64,000 nt of DNA from Nitrospina sp. UBA6727 (GCA_002454045.1 DKID01000017.1:1-64000), one strand, 5' to 3'; positions 17,441-28,433 are shown, counted from the stretch's first letter. The notes: a model not told the origin generated them from the sequence alone. Translations and numbers: made by a program.

Positions 17441-18520
17441 GTGCTTTCCCTGAAACAACAGACCGGCCAAATGATTGTATCGGGATTTGAGGGGACCACC
17501 CTCAACGCCCGCACCGAAGAGTTAATCGCGCAGCGGGGCATCGGCGGCGTGATTCTTTTCGAGCGCAATTATAAAAATCCTGATCAACTCCTTCAACTCA
17601 TAAACGATCTTCAGTCGCTGACCGCCGAGCACGCGGAAGTTCCCCCGCTTTTCATTTCGGTGGATCAGGAAGGCGGAAGGGTTACTCGGCTCGGTGAACC
17701 CTTCACGCAGTTTCCGCCGATGTCTTGCTTGGGGCGGGCCAACTCGGATGAACTGGCTTACCGCTTCGGACTTGGCATGGGAAAAGAATTGCGCGCGGCG
17801 GGAATCAATATGGATTACGCTCCGGTTCTCGACGTTCATTCCAACCCGGCGAATCCCATCATCGGACGGAGAGCTTTGCATACCGACCCCGCGACGGTGG
17901 CTCGTTTGGGAGCCGAGTTGGTCCGCGGATTTTATGATGCTGGAATTATTCCCGCGGGAAAACATTTCCCCGGGCACGGGGACACTTCCGAAGATTCGCA
18001 TCTTACGCTTCCCCAAGTTGCGCGGTCGCGGGAGTCGCTGGAGAAATCCGAGTTGGTTCCGTTCATCCATGCCATCCGACAAGGTTTGGAAGTCATCATG
18101 ACGGCGCATGTTGTTTATCCGGCTTGGGACGCCAAGCAACCGGCAACTTTTTCCCGCGTCATTTTAAACGATGTGCTCAGAAACTCTTTGCAGTTTGACG
18201 GGCTCATCATTTCTGATGATTTGGAGATGCAGGCGGTCAGCGAAAATCTGGAGTCCATTCCCGAATTGGCAACACGCGCCGGCGTCGACTTGTTTCTCGT
18301 TTGCCACGACTTGGAAAAAGTAAGCGCTCTTCAAGATTTTATGATGCGCGACATCGAGACGGAAAAAATTCCTCGCACCACCATCGAGCAATCCTTGGCA
18401 AGAATATTGCGGGTGAAAAAAAAGATTCAACCTCCCGCGGAAAATAATTCCGACCTTGCGAATATACTTAAAGAAAATCAGAGTCTCGCCCAAGAGATGC
18501 GGGCGTTTTTCAAAGAGTAA
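17441..18520 (+). CDS. nagZ: Beta-N-acetylhexosaminidase NagZ (GH3)
   Basis: NagZ removes GlcNAc from anhydromuropeptides in cytoplasmic peptidoglycan recycling. The product is 359 residues from a GTG start. GH3 features are present: the substrate-binding FISVDQEGGRVTRL near 71-84, the flexible loop KHFPGHGDTSEDSH (about 174-187) with the catalytic His-Asp dyad, and the nucleophile region LIISDDLEMQA near 255-265. No signal peptide is present, consistent with cytoplasmic NagZ. Other recycling genes are not nearby. Confidence 0.93.
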   Translation: MLSLKQQTGQMIVSGFEGTTLNARTEELIAQRGIGGVILFERNYKNPDQLLQLINDLQSLTAEHAEVPPLFISVDQEGGRVTRLGEPFTQFPPMSCLGRANSDELAYRFGLGMGKELRAAGINMDYAPVLDVHSNPANPIIGRRALHTDPATVARLGAELVRGFYDAGIIPAGKHFPGHGDTSEDSHLTLPQVARSRESLEKSELVPFIHAIRQGLEVIMTAHVVYPAWDAKQPATFSRVILNDVLRNSLQFDGLIISDDLEMQAVSENLESIPELATRAGVDLFLVCHDLEKVSALQDFMMRDIETEKIPRTTIEQSLARILRVKKKIQPPAENNSDLANILKENQSLAQEMRAFFKE

Positions 18521-18615
18521 ATCAAAAACGGACAACGCATCCGCTGTGGCAAAAAACAACGTCCTCCCTTTCGCCGAGCGATGACGCGGATTTTCCTTGG
18601 ACTGGCGCGCGCTTG

Positions 18616-20352
18616 TTACCGTAAGGCGTGGGCGGGGTCAAGCATTTCCACGGTGTACAGGCTGTGGTACAAACCGTTGCGATTCATTAAGTCTTCGTGT
18701 TGCCCCGTTTCAACGATGCAACCTTTGTCGAGGACGATAATCTGATCGGCTTTATGGATTGCGGTCAAGCGATGCGCCACGATAAAAGTCGTGCGATGCG
18801 CCATCAAAGTTTCTAAAGATTTCTGGATGGCGGATTCAGATCGGTTGTCCAGAGAAGAGGTCCCTTCGTCCAGAACCAAAATTTTCGGGTCCTTCAAAAT
18901 GGCGCGGGCGATGGCGATTTTCTGCCGCTCTCCCCCGGAAAGCTTCGTCCCCTTTTCACCGACGATCGTGTCATAACCTTTTTCCATGTTCGCGATGAAC
19001 TCATGCGCGTTGGCTTTTCGCGCGGCCTCTTCCAGTTCCGATTTCGTGGCGTCCAGTTTTCCGTAAAGAATATTTTCTTTTATCGTCCCGCCGAACAAAA
19101 GCGTTTCTTGGGGAACCAAAGCAATTTGGCTGAGAAAATTTTTGCGGTCTAAGTTGCGAATGTCATGACCGTCCAGCCGAATGACCCCGGAATTTGGATC
19201 GAAGAAACGGAACAGAAGTTTGATGATGGTGGACTTGCCGGCTCCGCTAGGGCCCACGAGAGCAACCGTCTGACCTGATGGTACCTCAAAACTAACATCA
19301 CGGATCATCGGCGCGGTATCTTGATAACCGAAACATACTTTTTCAAATTGGATGCGCCCCGTTATATTTTTTAGCGGAACCGGGCTTGCAGGATTTTGAA
19401 TCATCGGCTGGGTGTCGAGAATCTCATAAACTCTTTGGATGGCGCCGCGAACTTCCTGAATCTGAGTGTATAGTCGGACGAAAGTTCCGATGGGTCCCGC
19501 GATGATTAAGGCGTAAAGAAAAAACGCTGCTAGTTCGCCGGGGGTGGTCGCCCCCTGCATGACTTGATACCCGCCGTACCAGATTAACAACGCGGAAACC
19601 AGAAAGGTGAGTCCTAAAATAAAGGGACCGAAGAACGAAGATATCTTGAGTTTGTCCACGGATCTTTCAAAAGCCGTCTCAATTTTTTTCTGAAAACGGT
19701 CGCGCTCGTAAGGTTCGCGGGCGAAGGACTTCACAATCTTGATGGACGATATAACTTCTTCGAGAACCACCACCGCCTGCGCCACTCTATCTTGAAGTTT
19801 CTCTGAAATTATTTTCAACCGCTGACCGAATACCCGCGCGAAAATCATCAGCGGCGGCAGGATGAGTAAAATGAGTCCGGTCAATTTCCAGTTTAGATAC
19901 AGGATGATCGCCATTGCCCCGAGCAGTATTATGCTTTGGCGCAACAACGCGATGGGGATAGTCACCAGCGCGTTTTGGATTACGGATATATCGTTGCTCA
20001 TGCGGGATAAAATTTCTCCCACTCGGCGTTCCTGAAAAAAATGCAGCGACAAAGATTGGATGTGGGAAAAAAATTCGATGCGAAAATCCGTGGTCATTCG
20101 GTGTCCCACGAAACCAAAAATATAATTGTGCATGACGGCGAACGCCGCTTGAAAGCCGATGATAATCAAATCCCATGCCAAGCCATCCAACACCGCGCTG
20201 TTTTTCAAAACGATTACGGCGTTGATCATATTGCGGACGATCAAAGGCAACACCAGATTGATCAACGATGTCAGCGCCAGGCAAAGAAACGCGAAGATGA
20301 GACTCTTGGTGTACGGCTTAGCGTATTTCAGGATTTTGCAAAATTCTTTCAT
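18616..20352 (-). CDS. MsbA-like ABC exporter (fused membrane and ATPase domains)
   Basis: 578 residues: six membrane helices in the first 310 residues (type I ABC exporter fold), then an ATPase with Walker A (GPSGAGKST), Q-loop (VPQETLLF), signature LSGGERQKIAIARA and Walker B ILVLDEGTSS. Size and layout match MsbA, which flips lipid A core across the inner membrane as a homodimer, but multidrug half-transporters look the same. In most relatives the residue after the catalytic Glu is Ala; here it is Gly. No lpx or kdt gene adjoins it, so the substrate is inferred. Confidence 0.85.
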   Translation of the reverse strand: MKEFCKILKYAKPYTKSLIFAFLCLALTSLINLVLPLIVRNMINAVIVLKNSAVLDGLAWDLIIIGFQAAFAVMHNYIFGFVGHRMTTDFRIEFFSHIQSLSLHFFQERRVGEILSRMSNDISVIQNALVTIPIALLRQSIILLGAMAIILYLNWKLTGLILLILPPLMIFARVFGQRLKIISEKLQDRVAQAVVVLEEVISSIKIVKSFAREPYERDRFQKKIETAFERSVDKLKISSFFGPFILGLTFLVSALLIWYGGYQVMQGATTPGELAAFFLYALIIAGPIGTFVRLYTQIQEVRGAIQRVYEILDTQPMIQNPASPVPLKNITGRIQFEKVCFGYQDTAPMIRDVSFEVPSGQTVALVGPSGAGKSTIIKLLFRFFDPNSGVIRLDGHDIRNLDRKNFLSQIALVPQETLLFGGTIKENILYGKLDATKSELEEAARKANAHEFIANMEKGYDTIVGEKGTKLSGGERQKIAIARAILKDPKILVLDEGTSSLDNRSESAIQKSLETLMAHRTTFIVAHRLTAIHKADQIIVLDKGCIVETGQHEDLMNRNGLYHSLYTVEMLDPAHALR

Positions 20353-20481
20353 TCCTTCCCTGTTACACTGGCGGGCTGATTGGTGAGGAGGACGACGCGG
20401 CGGCGCGAAAAGTTTGCGGGGACCGGGTTGCGAAGTTCATCATTTTTTCAAACGGGGGTGAAAGACGACACGCTGGCGACT

Positions 20482-21420
20482 CTACCAATTTTGGATGGAG
20501 CGTTCGCCGCCATACTGACCCTGAAGTTTGTGGACGAGTTTGATGTACTCCACGATGCCTTCTTTGCCGGGGAACGCGACGCCAAGTTCTTGCGCCGCTT
20601 TGCTGGACATCGGCACGCCATCTTCCCCCATCACGCCTTCGACTTCGCCGAAGGAATCGATGGTGTCCGCAATCAATTTTCCCAAGTCCATATTATGAAT
20701 GTGCCCGTCCACTAAATGGTAAGTTTTCCCCGACGCGTCCGCATTGCCGATGATCTTTTGTATCGCTTGCACGACCGAAGTCACCGCGACATATTTGGTG
20801 CTGCCTTTAACATCCACGTTGTAATTCGTGGCGAGGTAGTCAATCGTTTGAAACCATTCGGACTTGTCGAGTTGGGGACGCACTCCATAGATAGTTACCG
20901 GTCGCAGAATCGTTACATCGAACGCGCGGCTTTTGTGGTGATAGTTGCAGAACCCTTCAATCGCGGATTTGATGGCGCCGTAAAGACTGCTGGGCCAAAC
21001 GGGATGGTTTTCATCGAGCGGATGTTCTTCATCAACCGTGGGGAGAATTTGCCCGAACACCGTGCACGAACTCATGAAGATCACCTGCTTGACTTTTGCT
21101 TTCTTGGCTTCTTCCAGTAAATCAAAAGAGCCGTTGACGTTAACTTTGACCAGTTCATCAAGCGTCTGCACCGGGCCGGGGAAATGGGCGAGATGCACCA
21201 GAACTTCCCCGTCCTGCACAAGTTTCGCGAGGGATTCCCGATCCTCCAAGCCGCCAATAACGAAGTCCACGTCCTCAAAAGTTTTCAGGTGTTCGACCAC
21301 GCTACTTTCGCGGATTAAGGCGCGGATGTTATGGGATGAGCCTTGCGGATTTTCTTCGATAATTTTTTTGACGAGATGAGACCCCAACATTCCGGTGATA
21401 CCGGTGAGCGCGATGTTCAT
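20482..21420 (-). CDS. NAD-dependent epimerase/dehydratase (extended SDR)
   Basis: 312 residues with an N-terminal Rossmann motif (ALTGITGMLGSHLV), a catalytic YxxxK (SLYGAIKSAIE) and a preceding Ser-rich strand (FMSSCTVFG). Extended SDRs of this type act on nucleotide-linked sugars or related substrates such as sterols and flavonoids. The substrate cannot be read from the sequence. It lies upstream of the MsbA-like exporter on the same strand with a 129-base gap, so a link to surface glycolipids is possible but unproven. Confidence 0.88.
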   Translation of the reverse strand: MNIALTGITGMLGSHLVKKIIEENPQGSSHNIRALIRESSVVEHLKTFEDVDFVIGGLEDRESLAKLVQDGEVLVHLAHFPGPVQTLDELVKVNVNGSFDLLEEAKKAKVKQVIFMSSCTVFGQILPTVDEEHPLDENHPVWPSSLYGAIKSAIEGFCNYHHKSRAFDVTILRPVTIYGVRPQLDKSEWFQTIDYLATNYNVDVKGSTKYVAVTSVVQAIQKIIGNADASGKTYHLVDGHIHNMDLGKLIADTIDSFGEVEGVMGEDGVPMSSKAAQELGVAFPGKEGIVEYIKLVHKLQGQYGGERSIQNW

Positions 21421-21587
21421 TGCTAACCTCCAAACGGAGTACCTTCGTAGGCAACGGGTTATTGCAACGGGAGCCGACCGGAGCGTCGCATCGGCGACGG
21501 CGGTCAGTCTTTGCAGGCAAAAGAATTTTTCATTATGGTGACCGACAAAAATGAAGTCAACCTTTTTCCCCGAGTCGGGACGAGCGG

Positions 21588-24218
21588 TCAGCGGTCTTCT
21601 TGAATAACGGCTTGGGCGGCGGCGAGGATGGCGGTGGGTACGCGATAAGGCGAACAGCTGACGTAACCCAAACCTATTTTGTTAAAAAAGTTTATCGACG
21701 CGGGGTCGCCGCCGTGCTCTCCGCATACCCCAAAATGAATGTCGGGTTTAACCTTTTTCGCTTTGTCGATCGCGATGCAAATCAGTTGACCGAGTCCATC
21801 TTCGTCCACCGTGACGAACGGGTCGTGGGTCAGCAAACCTTTTTCGAGATACTGATTTAGGAAGCCGCCGCAGTCATCCCGGCTGAGCCCGAACGCAGTC
21901 TGGGTCAGGTCATTGGTTCCGAAGGAAAAGAAATCCGCGTCCACCGCAATTTCGTCCGCCGTCAGCGCCGCTCGGGGAAGTTCAATCATGGTGCCGATTT
22001 TATAATTCATATCGACGCCGGTTTTTTGCATTACCTCTTCCGCCGTTTCTACGATGAGTTCGCGGACAACTTTGAATTCGTTCACATGCGCGACGAGCGG
22101 CACCATGATTTCCGGAAAAACCTTAACGCCTTTTTTTATTAGTTTGCAGGCCGCCTCCGCAACGGCTCTAACTTGCATCCGATAAATACCCGGAAAAGTA
22201 ATTCCAAGCCGACAACCCCGGTGCCCAAGCATGGGGTTGACTTCTTTCATGCTTTCGATTTTCCCGCCGAGTGCCCGCGGTGACACCTCCATCCTGTTCG
22301 CCAGGTTTTTTATTTCCGCCGAAGAGTTGGGTAGGAATTCATGCAACGGCGGATCCAATAATCGCACCGTGACGGGGAACCCATCCATCACTTTAAAAAT
22401 TTCCGTAAAGTCTTCGCGTTGGATGGGCAATAATTTTTTCAACGCTTCGTCGCGGATTTTTTCATCGTTGGCGATGATCATTTTTCGTGCCAGGAAAATG
22501 CGCTCCTCATCGAAGAACATATGTTCCGTCCGGCATAGCCCTATCCCCTGCGCTCCGAAATCCCGCGCCATCAGTGCGTCATGCGGGTTGTCGGCGTTGG
22601 CTCTAATTTGTAGCGACCGGACTTCCTCCGCCCAGTCCATCATCCGCAAAAAATTATTGGTCAAGCGAGGTTGAATCAAAGGCACTGCGCCTTTTATCAC
22701 TTGGCCGGTGGTCCCATCCAAAGTGATGGAATCCAGTTGCTTGAGTTGGATGTTCCCCAACGTACATTTTTTTCGTTTCACATTAACTTGCAAGGTGCTG
22801 ACTCCGGAAACGCAAGGCTTGCCCATCGCCCGCGCCACCACTGCGGCATGGGAAGTCATCCCACCTCTGGCGGTTAGAATTCCCTGCGACACGCTTATCC
22901 CATGAATGTCTTCGGGGGATGTTTCCATGCGGACGAGAATAACTTTTTCTTTTTTGTCGGCTAGTTCTTGCGCGCGTTCGGGAGTGAATACAATCTTTCC
23001 TTCCGCCGCGCCGGGGGAGGCACCTAAGCCGGTCGCCAGCAATTTTAATTTCGCCTTGGGGTCAATCATCGGATGAAAGATTTGATCCAGTTGGTTTGCG
23101 GGAACCCGCATCAAGGCTTCGCGTTTGCTGATCAACCCTTCGTTCACCATGTCGATCGCCACTTTGATCGCCGACGCGGTCGTCCGTTTGCCGGCACGGG
23201 TTTGCAGTAAGTACAATGTTTTATTTTCGATGGTGAACTCCAAGTCCTGCATATCTTTGTAATGGTTTTCCAGTTTCTGATAAACCCTCACTAGAGTCTG
23301 ATAGACCTCGGGCATATCTTGCTGCAGTTTTTCGATTGGGTTGGGAGTTCGGATTCCCGCGACGACATCTTCCCCTTGCGCGTTGATCATGTATTCCCCG
23401 TAGAATTTTTTTTCTCCCGTCGCCGGGTTTCGGGTAAACGCAACGCCGGTCGCGGAAGTGTCTCCCATGTTGCCGAACACCATGGACTGGACGGTGACCG
23501 CCGTGCCCCATTCGTGCGGGATGCCGTTCAGTCTTCGGTAGGTTCGCGCTCGTTCTGTGTTCCATGAATTGAATACCGCCTCAATCGTCATGCGCAGTTG
23601 TTGCATGGAGTCTTCGGGAAACTCTTCCCGCGTTGCGCGGACCACCAAAGTTTTGAATTGTCGGATGAGTGCTTTCAATTCGCGCGAGGTAAACTCCGTA
23701 TCAAACTCGATGTTGCGTTTTAATTTTTTCTTGGCGAGGACCGCCTCAAATTTCTCTCCGGGAATCCCCAGCACAACGTTCCCGAACATGGAAATAAATC
23801 GCCGATACGAATCGAGGGCAAACCGTTCGTTCTTCGTATTCTTCGCCAAACCTTTGGCGGTCGCGTCGTTCAGCCCCAGGTTCAACACCGTATCCATCAT
23901 GCCGGGCATGGAAACTCTCGCCCCCGACCTCACCGCAACGAGCAGGGGATTTTCGGTGTCGCCGAATTTTCTTCCGAGAACTTGTTCCAGATTTTTCAGG
24001 CGGGCGAGAACTTCATCCCACAATTTCGGCGGGAAGGAATTTTTGCGTTTGAAATAGTGAGCGCAGGCTTCCGTACTGATTATGAATCCGGGCGGGACTT
24101 GTATTCCCAAGGTGGCCATCTCGGCGAGGTTGGCGCCTTTTCCGCCGAGGAGGTCTTGCATCTCTGCGTTGCCCTCGGTGTTTTCGTTCCCAAAGGCATA
24201 AACATATTTCTGCGTCAT
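21588..24218 (-). CDS. ppdK: Pyruvate, phosphate dikinase
   Basis: PPDK interconverts pyruvate, ATP and phosphate with phosphoenolpyruvate, AMP and pyrophosphate. The 876-residue protein has the N-terminal ATP-grasp part (DLLGGKGANLAEMATLGIQV), the swivelling phosphohistidine domain (GGMTSHAAVVARAMGKPCVS) and the C-terminal PEP/pyruvate barrel with the catalytic Cys in FGVCGEHGGDP. Length is standard. It is 36 bases downstream of glyS on the same strand. The reversible reaction fits a cell that manages pyrophosphate, since a membrane pyrophosphatase is encoded at 41277. Confidence 0.97.
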   Translation of the reverse strand: MTQKYVYAFGNENTEGNAEMQDLLGGKGANLAEMATLGIQVPPGFIISTEACAHYFKRKNSFPPKLWDEVLARLKNLEQVLGRKFGDTENPLLVAVRSGARVSMPGMMDTVLNLGLNDATAKGLAKNTKNERFALDSYRRFISMFGNVVLGIPGEKFEAVLAKKKLKRNIEFDTEFTSRELKALIRQFKTLVVRATREEFPEDSMQQLRMTIEAVFNSWNTERARTYRRLNGIPHEWGTAVTVQSMVFGNMGDTSATGVAFTRNPATGEKKFYGEYMINAQGEDVVAGIRTPNPIEKLQQDMPEVYQTLVRVYQKLENHYKDMQDLEFTIENKTLYLLQTRAGKRTTASAIKVAIDMVNEGLISKREALMRVPANQLDQIFHPMIDPKAKLKLLATGLGASPGAAEGKIVFTPERAQELADKKEKVILVRMETSPEDIHGISVSQGILTARGGMTSHAAVVARAMGKPCVSGVSTLQVNVKRKKCTLGNIQLKQLDSITLDGTTGQVIKGAVPLIQPRLTNNFLRMMDWAEEVRSLQIRANADNPHDALMARDFGAQGIGLCRTEHMFFDEERIFLARKMIIANDEKIRDEALKKLLPIQREDFTEIFKVMDGFPVTVRLLDPPLHEFLPNSSAEIKNLANRMEVSPRALGGKIESMKEVNPMLGHRGCRLGITFPGIYRMQVRAVAEAACKLIKKGVKVFPEIMVPLVAHVNEFKVVRELIVETAEEVMQKTGVDMNYKIGTMIELPRAALTADEIAVDADFFSFGTNDLTQTAFGLSRDDCGGFLNQYLEKGLLTHDPFVTVDEDGLGQLICIAIDKAKKVKPDIHFGVCGEHGGDPASINFFNKIGLGYVSCSPYRVPTAILAAAQAVIQEDR

Positions 24219-24254
24219 AAACGAATCTGCTTTCCAACTAATAGCAAAATGGTC

Positions 24255-26327
24255 TTAACTTTTTTTTGAAATGAAAAGAGAAAAATCGGCGAACCCTGAA
24301 AAAAGGCTGGAAATCTGGCGAAGAAGGCGCAGGCGATTTTTACACAACGCAACGTCTTCCACCATGACCATAACCTCATCGAAAAATCTGTCGACGGCGG
24401 GTTTTATCTCTACAATTTTTTCCAGAGCCTGGGAGAATTCTTTGTCCTGAATATGCTGCAACACCGGCGCCCGAACTTGCAAATATGTCGCGAACAAATT
24501 CTTTTCGGCTGGTTCATTCAATAATTCCGTATTCACCTCGCCCTTCGCTTCATCATTGAGGATGCTGACCACCCGACGAAAAGCAATTGCCAAAGGTTCA
24601 AAGTAGGGTTGCTTTTTCAATTCGGAAAAAGCAGAAACTTTTGCTTTGACATCGGCGATGGAATCTATGCCCGCGGACAGCACGCAATCAATCGCGTCAT
24701 AGGGAAACCCCGCCGCGTGCAAATAGGTTTTGTAGCGCTGGGAAAATAATTCCACCACATGATTCTTAATCGTTCCGGCGTCCAGTTTGATTTTCGATTC
24801 CATGGCGCGCAGACCTTCCTCGATAAGATGGTCTAAGGAAACCTGCCAACCGCGGTGCAGAAAAATTTGTATGATGCCCAGCGCATTTCGTCGCAAGCCA
24901 TACGGGTCTTCAGAACCGCTAGGAATCAAGCCGATTCCGATGCAACCTAAAATTGTGTCGAGTTTATCCGCGACGGCGACAATCGCGCCCAACTCGCTCG
25001 CGGGAAGATCGTCGCCCGCAAAGGCGGGACGATAATGTTCTTGTATCGCTTGGGCGACCGTAGGCTCTTCGCCGGAATGGGTAGCGTAATACCCGCCCAT
25101 AATCCCTTGCAATTCCGGAAATTCATAAACCATCAAAGTTACGAGATCGGCTTTGCACAAACGCGCGGCTCGCAATGCCCGCGGTTCTTCGTCGGGACAA
25201 GTGTGTGCGGATAAAACCCGCGCCAAGCCGCAAATTCTTTCCATCTTTTCATGCAAGGTTCCCAACTTTTTTTGGAACACAACTCCTTTCAATGGCTCCA
25301 CGAAATCATCCAGACTTTTCTTTTTGTCCTCGTTATAAAAAAATCTAGCATCCTCCAATCGCGCGCGCAAAACCCGCTCGTTGCCATTTTTAATTTCGTG
25401 TCCCTCGCCGGCGGACATGTTGCTAATCGTAATAAAGCAAGGCAGCAAATTTCCTTTTTCGTCCGAGACGGGAAAATATTTTTGGTGGTGCTTCATCGTC
25501 ATCACCAACAATTCCTTTGGTAGTTTCAGAAACTGGGGATCAAAATCTCCGCGGATGGCGACCGGGAACTCCACCAGAAAATTTACGGTGTTCAATAATT
25601 CAAGGTCCTCTTCCACAAACCCGCCAACTTCTTTGGCGAGATTTTGAACCTGTTCGAGAATTTTCTGTTTCCTGATTTCAGGGTCAACGAATAAAAAATG
25701 CTTCGCGCTTTTTTTTAGATACGAAGCAAGGTCTTTCACTTGGAACTCGTCGGGTTTCAAAAACCGATGTCCCCGCGAAAAACGGTCGCACGCAACACCG
25801 TCAAAACTGAATTCCAAAGTTTTGCCGTCGAACAATGCGACGATCCAATGTAAGGGTCGCGCGAACGGGCGCGTCTTGTTTGCCCATCTCATTTTTTTTG
25901 AAAAAGGAATGCGGCTTATAAATTGCGGAAGGAACTCGTTCAAATGGTCGGAGGTGGGACGGCCCTTCTTCTCCACGCGGGCGCAGACTACCGCCCCTTT
26001 GGGAGTGTCCTCTCGGGTCAAAGCGGCAACATCAATTCCTTTGCCGCGGGCGAATCCAATCGCCGCTTTGGTTGGTTTTCCCTGGTCATCGTAAGCCGCG
26101 GAAACGCTTGGGCCGTGGAAGATGTCCACGATATCTTTTTGCAAGGCGTCCACTTTTTTTACTGAAACCACCAGCCGTCGCGGCGTGCCCAGAACATCGG
26201 GTGTCGCGGCGTTGATTTGGTTGCGGGAGAAAAAGGCGGCGAGTTCTTCGCGCATATATTCGAGGGCGGGCGGAACATATCCCGACGGAATTTCTTCGCA
26301 ACCAATCTCTAAAAATAATTCGGGCAT
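24255..26327 (-). CDS. glyS: Glycyl-tRNA synthetase, beta subunit
   Basis: 690 residues, the normal length for GlyS of the bacterial alpha2beta2 enzyme. It begins with ELFLEIGCEEIPSGYVPPAL and has the conserved MKHHQKYFPV block and the HD-like domain with KADLVTLMVYEFPELQGIMG. The C-terminal region binds the anticodon. It lies 36 bases after glyQ. A two-subunit GlyRS is typical of proteobacteria and many other bacteria and excludes the archaeal/Firmicute-type single-chain enzyme. Confidence 0.97.
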   Translation of the reverse strand: MPELFLEIGCEEIPSGYVPPALEYMREELAAFFSRNQINAATPDVLGTPRRLVVSVKKVDALQKDIVDIFHGPSVSAAYDDQGKPTKAAIGFARGKGIDVAALTREDTPKGAVVCARVEKKGRPTSDHLNEFLPQFISRIPFSKKMRWANKTRPFARPLHWIVALFDGKTLEFSFDGVACDRFSRGHRFLKPDEFQVKDLASYLKKSAKHFLFVDPEIRKQKILEQVQNLAKEVGGFVEEDLELLNTVNFLVEFPVAIRGDFDPQFLKLPKELLVMTMKHHQKYFPVSDEKGNLLPCFITISNMSAGEGHEIKNGNERVLRARLEDARFFYNEDKKKSLDDFVEPLKGVVFQKKLGTLHEKMERICGLARVLSAHTCPDEEPRALRAARLCKADLVTLMVYEFPELQGIMGGYYATHSGEEPTVAQAIQEHYRPAFAGDDLPASELGAIVAVADKLDTILGCIGIGLIPSGSEDPYGLRRNALGIIQIFLHRGWQVSLDHLIEEGLRAMESKIKLDAGTIKNHVVELFSQRYKTYLHAAGFPYDAIDCVLSAGIDSIADVKAKVSAFSELKKQPYFEPLAIAFRRVVSILNDEAKGEVNTELLNEPAEKNLFATYLQVRAPVLQHIQDKEFSQALEKIVEIKPAVDRFFDEVMVMVEDVALCKNRLRLLRQISSLFSGFADFSLFISKKS

Positions 26328-26363
26328 CCTTGTGAACTCAGTTTAACCGTGTTGCAAATCGTC

Positions 26364-27233
26364 CTACTTTTTCAGCAAGGGAAACTCCATCGCCTCCCTC
26401 TGTTGCACATAGTTCTCCGCGCATAACCGAGCCAGATTTCGTACTCGGCCGATGAACCCGGTCCGCTCCATGACGCTGATTGCTCCCCTGGCGTCTAGCT
26501 GATTGAAGGTGTGCGAACATTTTAAAGTGTAGTCGTACGCGGGCAGAACCAATTCCTGCTCCAGCAAATTCTTCGCTTCCGTTTCGTACATATCAAACCA
26601 TTGGAACAATCGTTCCTTGCCCGATGCTTCGAAATTGTAACGCGAAAATTGTTTTTCCGTTTCCCGATGAACATCGCCGTATAAAATATTTTCATTCCAT
26701 TTCAGATCATAAACGTTGTCCAAATTTTGCAGATACATGGCGATGCGCTCCAGCCCATATGTTAATTCCGCGGTGACGGGTTTCAAATCTATGCCGCCGA
26801 CCTGCTGAAAATAAGTGAACTGGGTAATCTCCATACCGTCCAACCACACCTCCCATCCCAAGCCCCAAGCCCCGAGGGTGGGCGACTCCCAATCATCTTC
26901 CACAAAACGGATGTCGTGTTTCAATGGATCCACTCCCAACGAAATCAAACTATCCAAGTAAAGATTTTGCACATCTTCGGGCGATGGTTTTAGGATGACT
27001 TGAAACTGGTAATAATGTTGCAGCCGATTAGGATTTTCCCCATACCTACCATCGGCGGGGCGACGCGAAGGTTCGACATAAGCGGCGTAATAAGGTTCCG
27101 GACCCAACGCCCGGAAAAACGTGCACGGATTAAACGTCCCCGCGCCCACTTCAATGTCGTAAGGTTGGTGCAGGACGCACCCTTTGGACGACCAGTAGTT
27201 TTGCAGATTGAGAATGACATCCTGAAAATTCAT
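26364..27233 (-). CDS. glyQ: Glycyl-tRNA synthetase, alpha subunit
   Basis: 289 residues from the ATG at 27233. This is the catalytic class II core that adenylates glycine, with [20 protein letters not shown] at the start, the motif-2 region [14 protein letters not shown] and the [12 protein letters not shown] motif near 190. An open frame continues 70 codons upstream but overlaps the preceding gene and encodes Arg/His-rich sequence unlike GlyQ. The ATG overlaps the stop of the upstream VCBS gene as ATGA, suggesting coupling. Confidence 0.97.
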   Translation of the reverse strand: MNFQDVILNLQNYWSSKGCVLHQPYDIEVGAGTFNPCTFFRALGPEPYYAAYVEPSRRPADGRYGENPNRLQHYYQFQVILKPSPEDVQNLYLDSLISLGVDPLKHDIRFVEDDWESPTLGAWGLGWEVWLDGMEITQFTYFQQVGGIDLKPVTAELTYGLERIAMYLQNLDNVYDLKWNENILYGDVHRETEKQFSRYNFEASGKERLFQWFDMYETEAKNLLEQELVLPAYDYTLKCSHTFNQLDARGAISVMERTGFIGRVRNLARLCAENYVQQREAMEFPLLKK

Positions 27234-28390
27234 AACCGTTGCGGAGCATTCATTTTTCTGATGAAAACTTCGAGGATTTGTTTTTGGTATAACACCACGG
27301 CGATGTCCATCATGCCGTCGTGGTTGAAGTCCGCGCCGGTGATGGAACGGGGCTGCGACCCGACGACGTAATTGAAATGCGGGTACACAAACGTCCCGTC
27401 TCCCTTCCCCGGGAGCAGGGATATGGACGCTCCCCGTCGGTTGCACACGATGATGTCGGGAATTTTGTCGCCGGTGAAGTCGCCCACAACAATATTGTGC
27501 GGTCCTTTTTCGCCAGCGAAATCGTCTAGTTTGGAGAACGCGCCGTTGCCGTCTCCCATGTAAATGCTGAGGCTGTCCTGCATCGGGCTTGACGCGATCA
27601 AGTCTGTCTTGCCGTCGAGGTTCATGTCATGGTGAATGATGAAAGAGGATTGGCGACCGCCGGTGATTTTTTTGGGCGGCATAAAAGTTCCGTCACCGTT
27701 GCCCAAAAACATTTTGATGTGTCGCACCTTGACGGCGTTGAGCGCTATGGCGATGTCTTGGTTCCCGTCGCGGTTGTAGTCGTCGACGGATAAGTAGGCG
27801 GGGGTGGGTCCCGCTTGGTAGACTTCGGCGACTTTAAAAGTTCCGTCCCCCACTCCAAGCAGGATGACCAATTTGTTGAAGCGCAAAGTTACGGCGAGGT
27901 CGATGTTTTCATCGTTGTCGAAATCCGCCGCCGCGATGGCGATGGGGAGCCGTCCCACCGACACCTCGGTCTTCAGTTTGAAGAGTCCATCTTTTTGTCC
28001 GAGAATGATGGAGACGTTGCCGTCGCCGTAGTTGCACAAGGCGATGTCGGGAATGCGGTCGCCGTTGAAGTCCGCCACATCCAACGCGAAAGGTTCGCGA
28101 CCAGTTTCGATGGTCTGCGGATTTTTGAAGGTGCCGTCGCCGATACCTTCCAAAAAAGTTAGAGAGTGTCCCGCGGAATTGACTACCAAAAGATCGGGGA
28201 ATTCATCGTTGTTCATGTCCTGCGCCAACACCACTTCCGGTTTTTCTCCGACCTTGTAAGAAATCGGCAGGGCAAATAAATCTGGCGGCGGCCGACTTTC
28301 CTCGCAGCCGGATAACAGGAAAGTTCCTAATAAGGAAACCAAAATTTTTATTTTCGTCCGCTTCAGTTTTGCCACCGCAACCTTTCCCAT
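27230..28390 (-). CDS. FG-GAP/VCBS repeat lipoprotein
   Basis: 386 residues. A basic start and hydrophobic stretch end in the lipobox LLSGC, so it is likely lipid-anchored and exported. The rest is a run of about seven calcium-binding FG-GAP/VCBS blades with the pattern DxNxDxxxD, for example [36 protein letters not shown] and DFNHDGMMD. Seven blades suggest a closed beta-propeller. Its ATGA overlap with glyQ is unusual, since a surface protein is coupled to a tRNA synthetase. The role is not known; adhesion or ligand binding is common for the fold. Confidence 0.9.
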   Translation of the reverse strand: MGKVAVAKLKRTKIKILVSLLGTFLLSGCEESRPPPDLFALPISYKVGEKPEVVLAQDMNNDEFPDLLVVNSAGHSLTFLEGIGDGTFKNPQTIETGREPFALDVADFNGDRIPDIALCNYGDGNVSIILGQKDGLFKLKTEVSVGRLPIAIAAADFDNDENIDLAVTLRFNKLVILLGVGDGTFKVAEVYQAGPTPAYLSVDDYNRDGNQDIAIALNAVKVRHIKMFLGNGDGTFMPPKKITGGRQSSFIIHHDMNLDGKTDLIASSPMQDSLSIYMGDGNGAFSKLDDFAGEKGPHNIVVGDFTGDKIPDIIVCNRRGASISLLPGKGDGTFVYPHFNYVVGSQPRSITGADFNHDGMMDIAVVLYQKQILEVFIRKMNAPQRL

Positions 28391-28433
28391 TCCGAATCAA
28401 AACGATTTTTTGTTATACAGGATGCTCCAGAAC

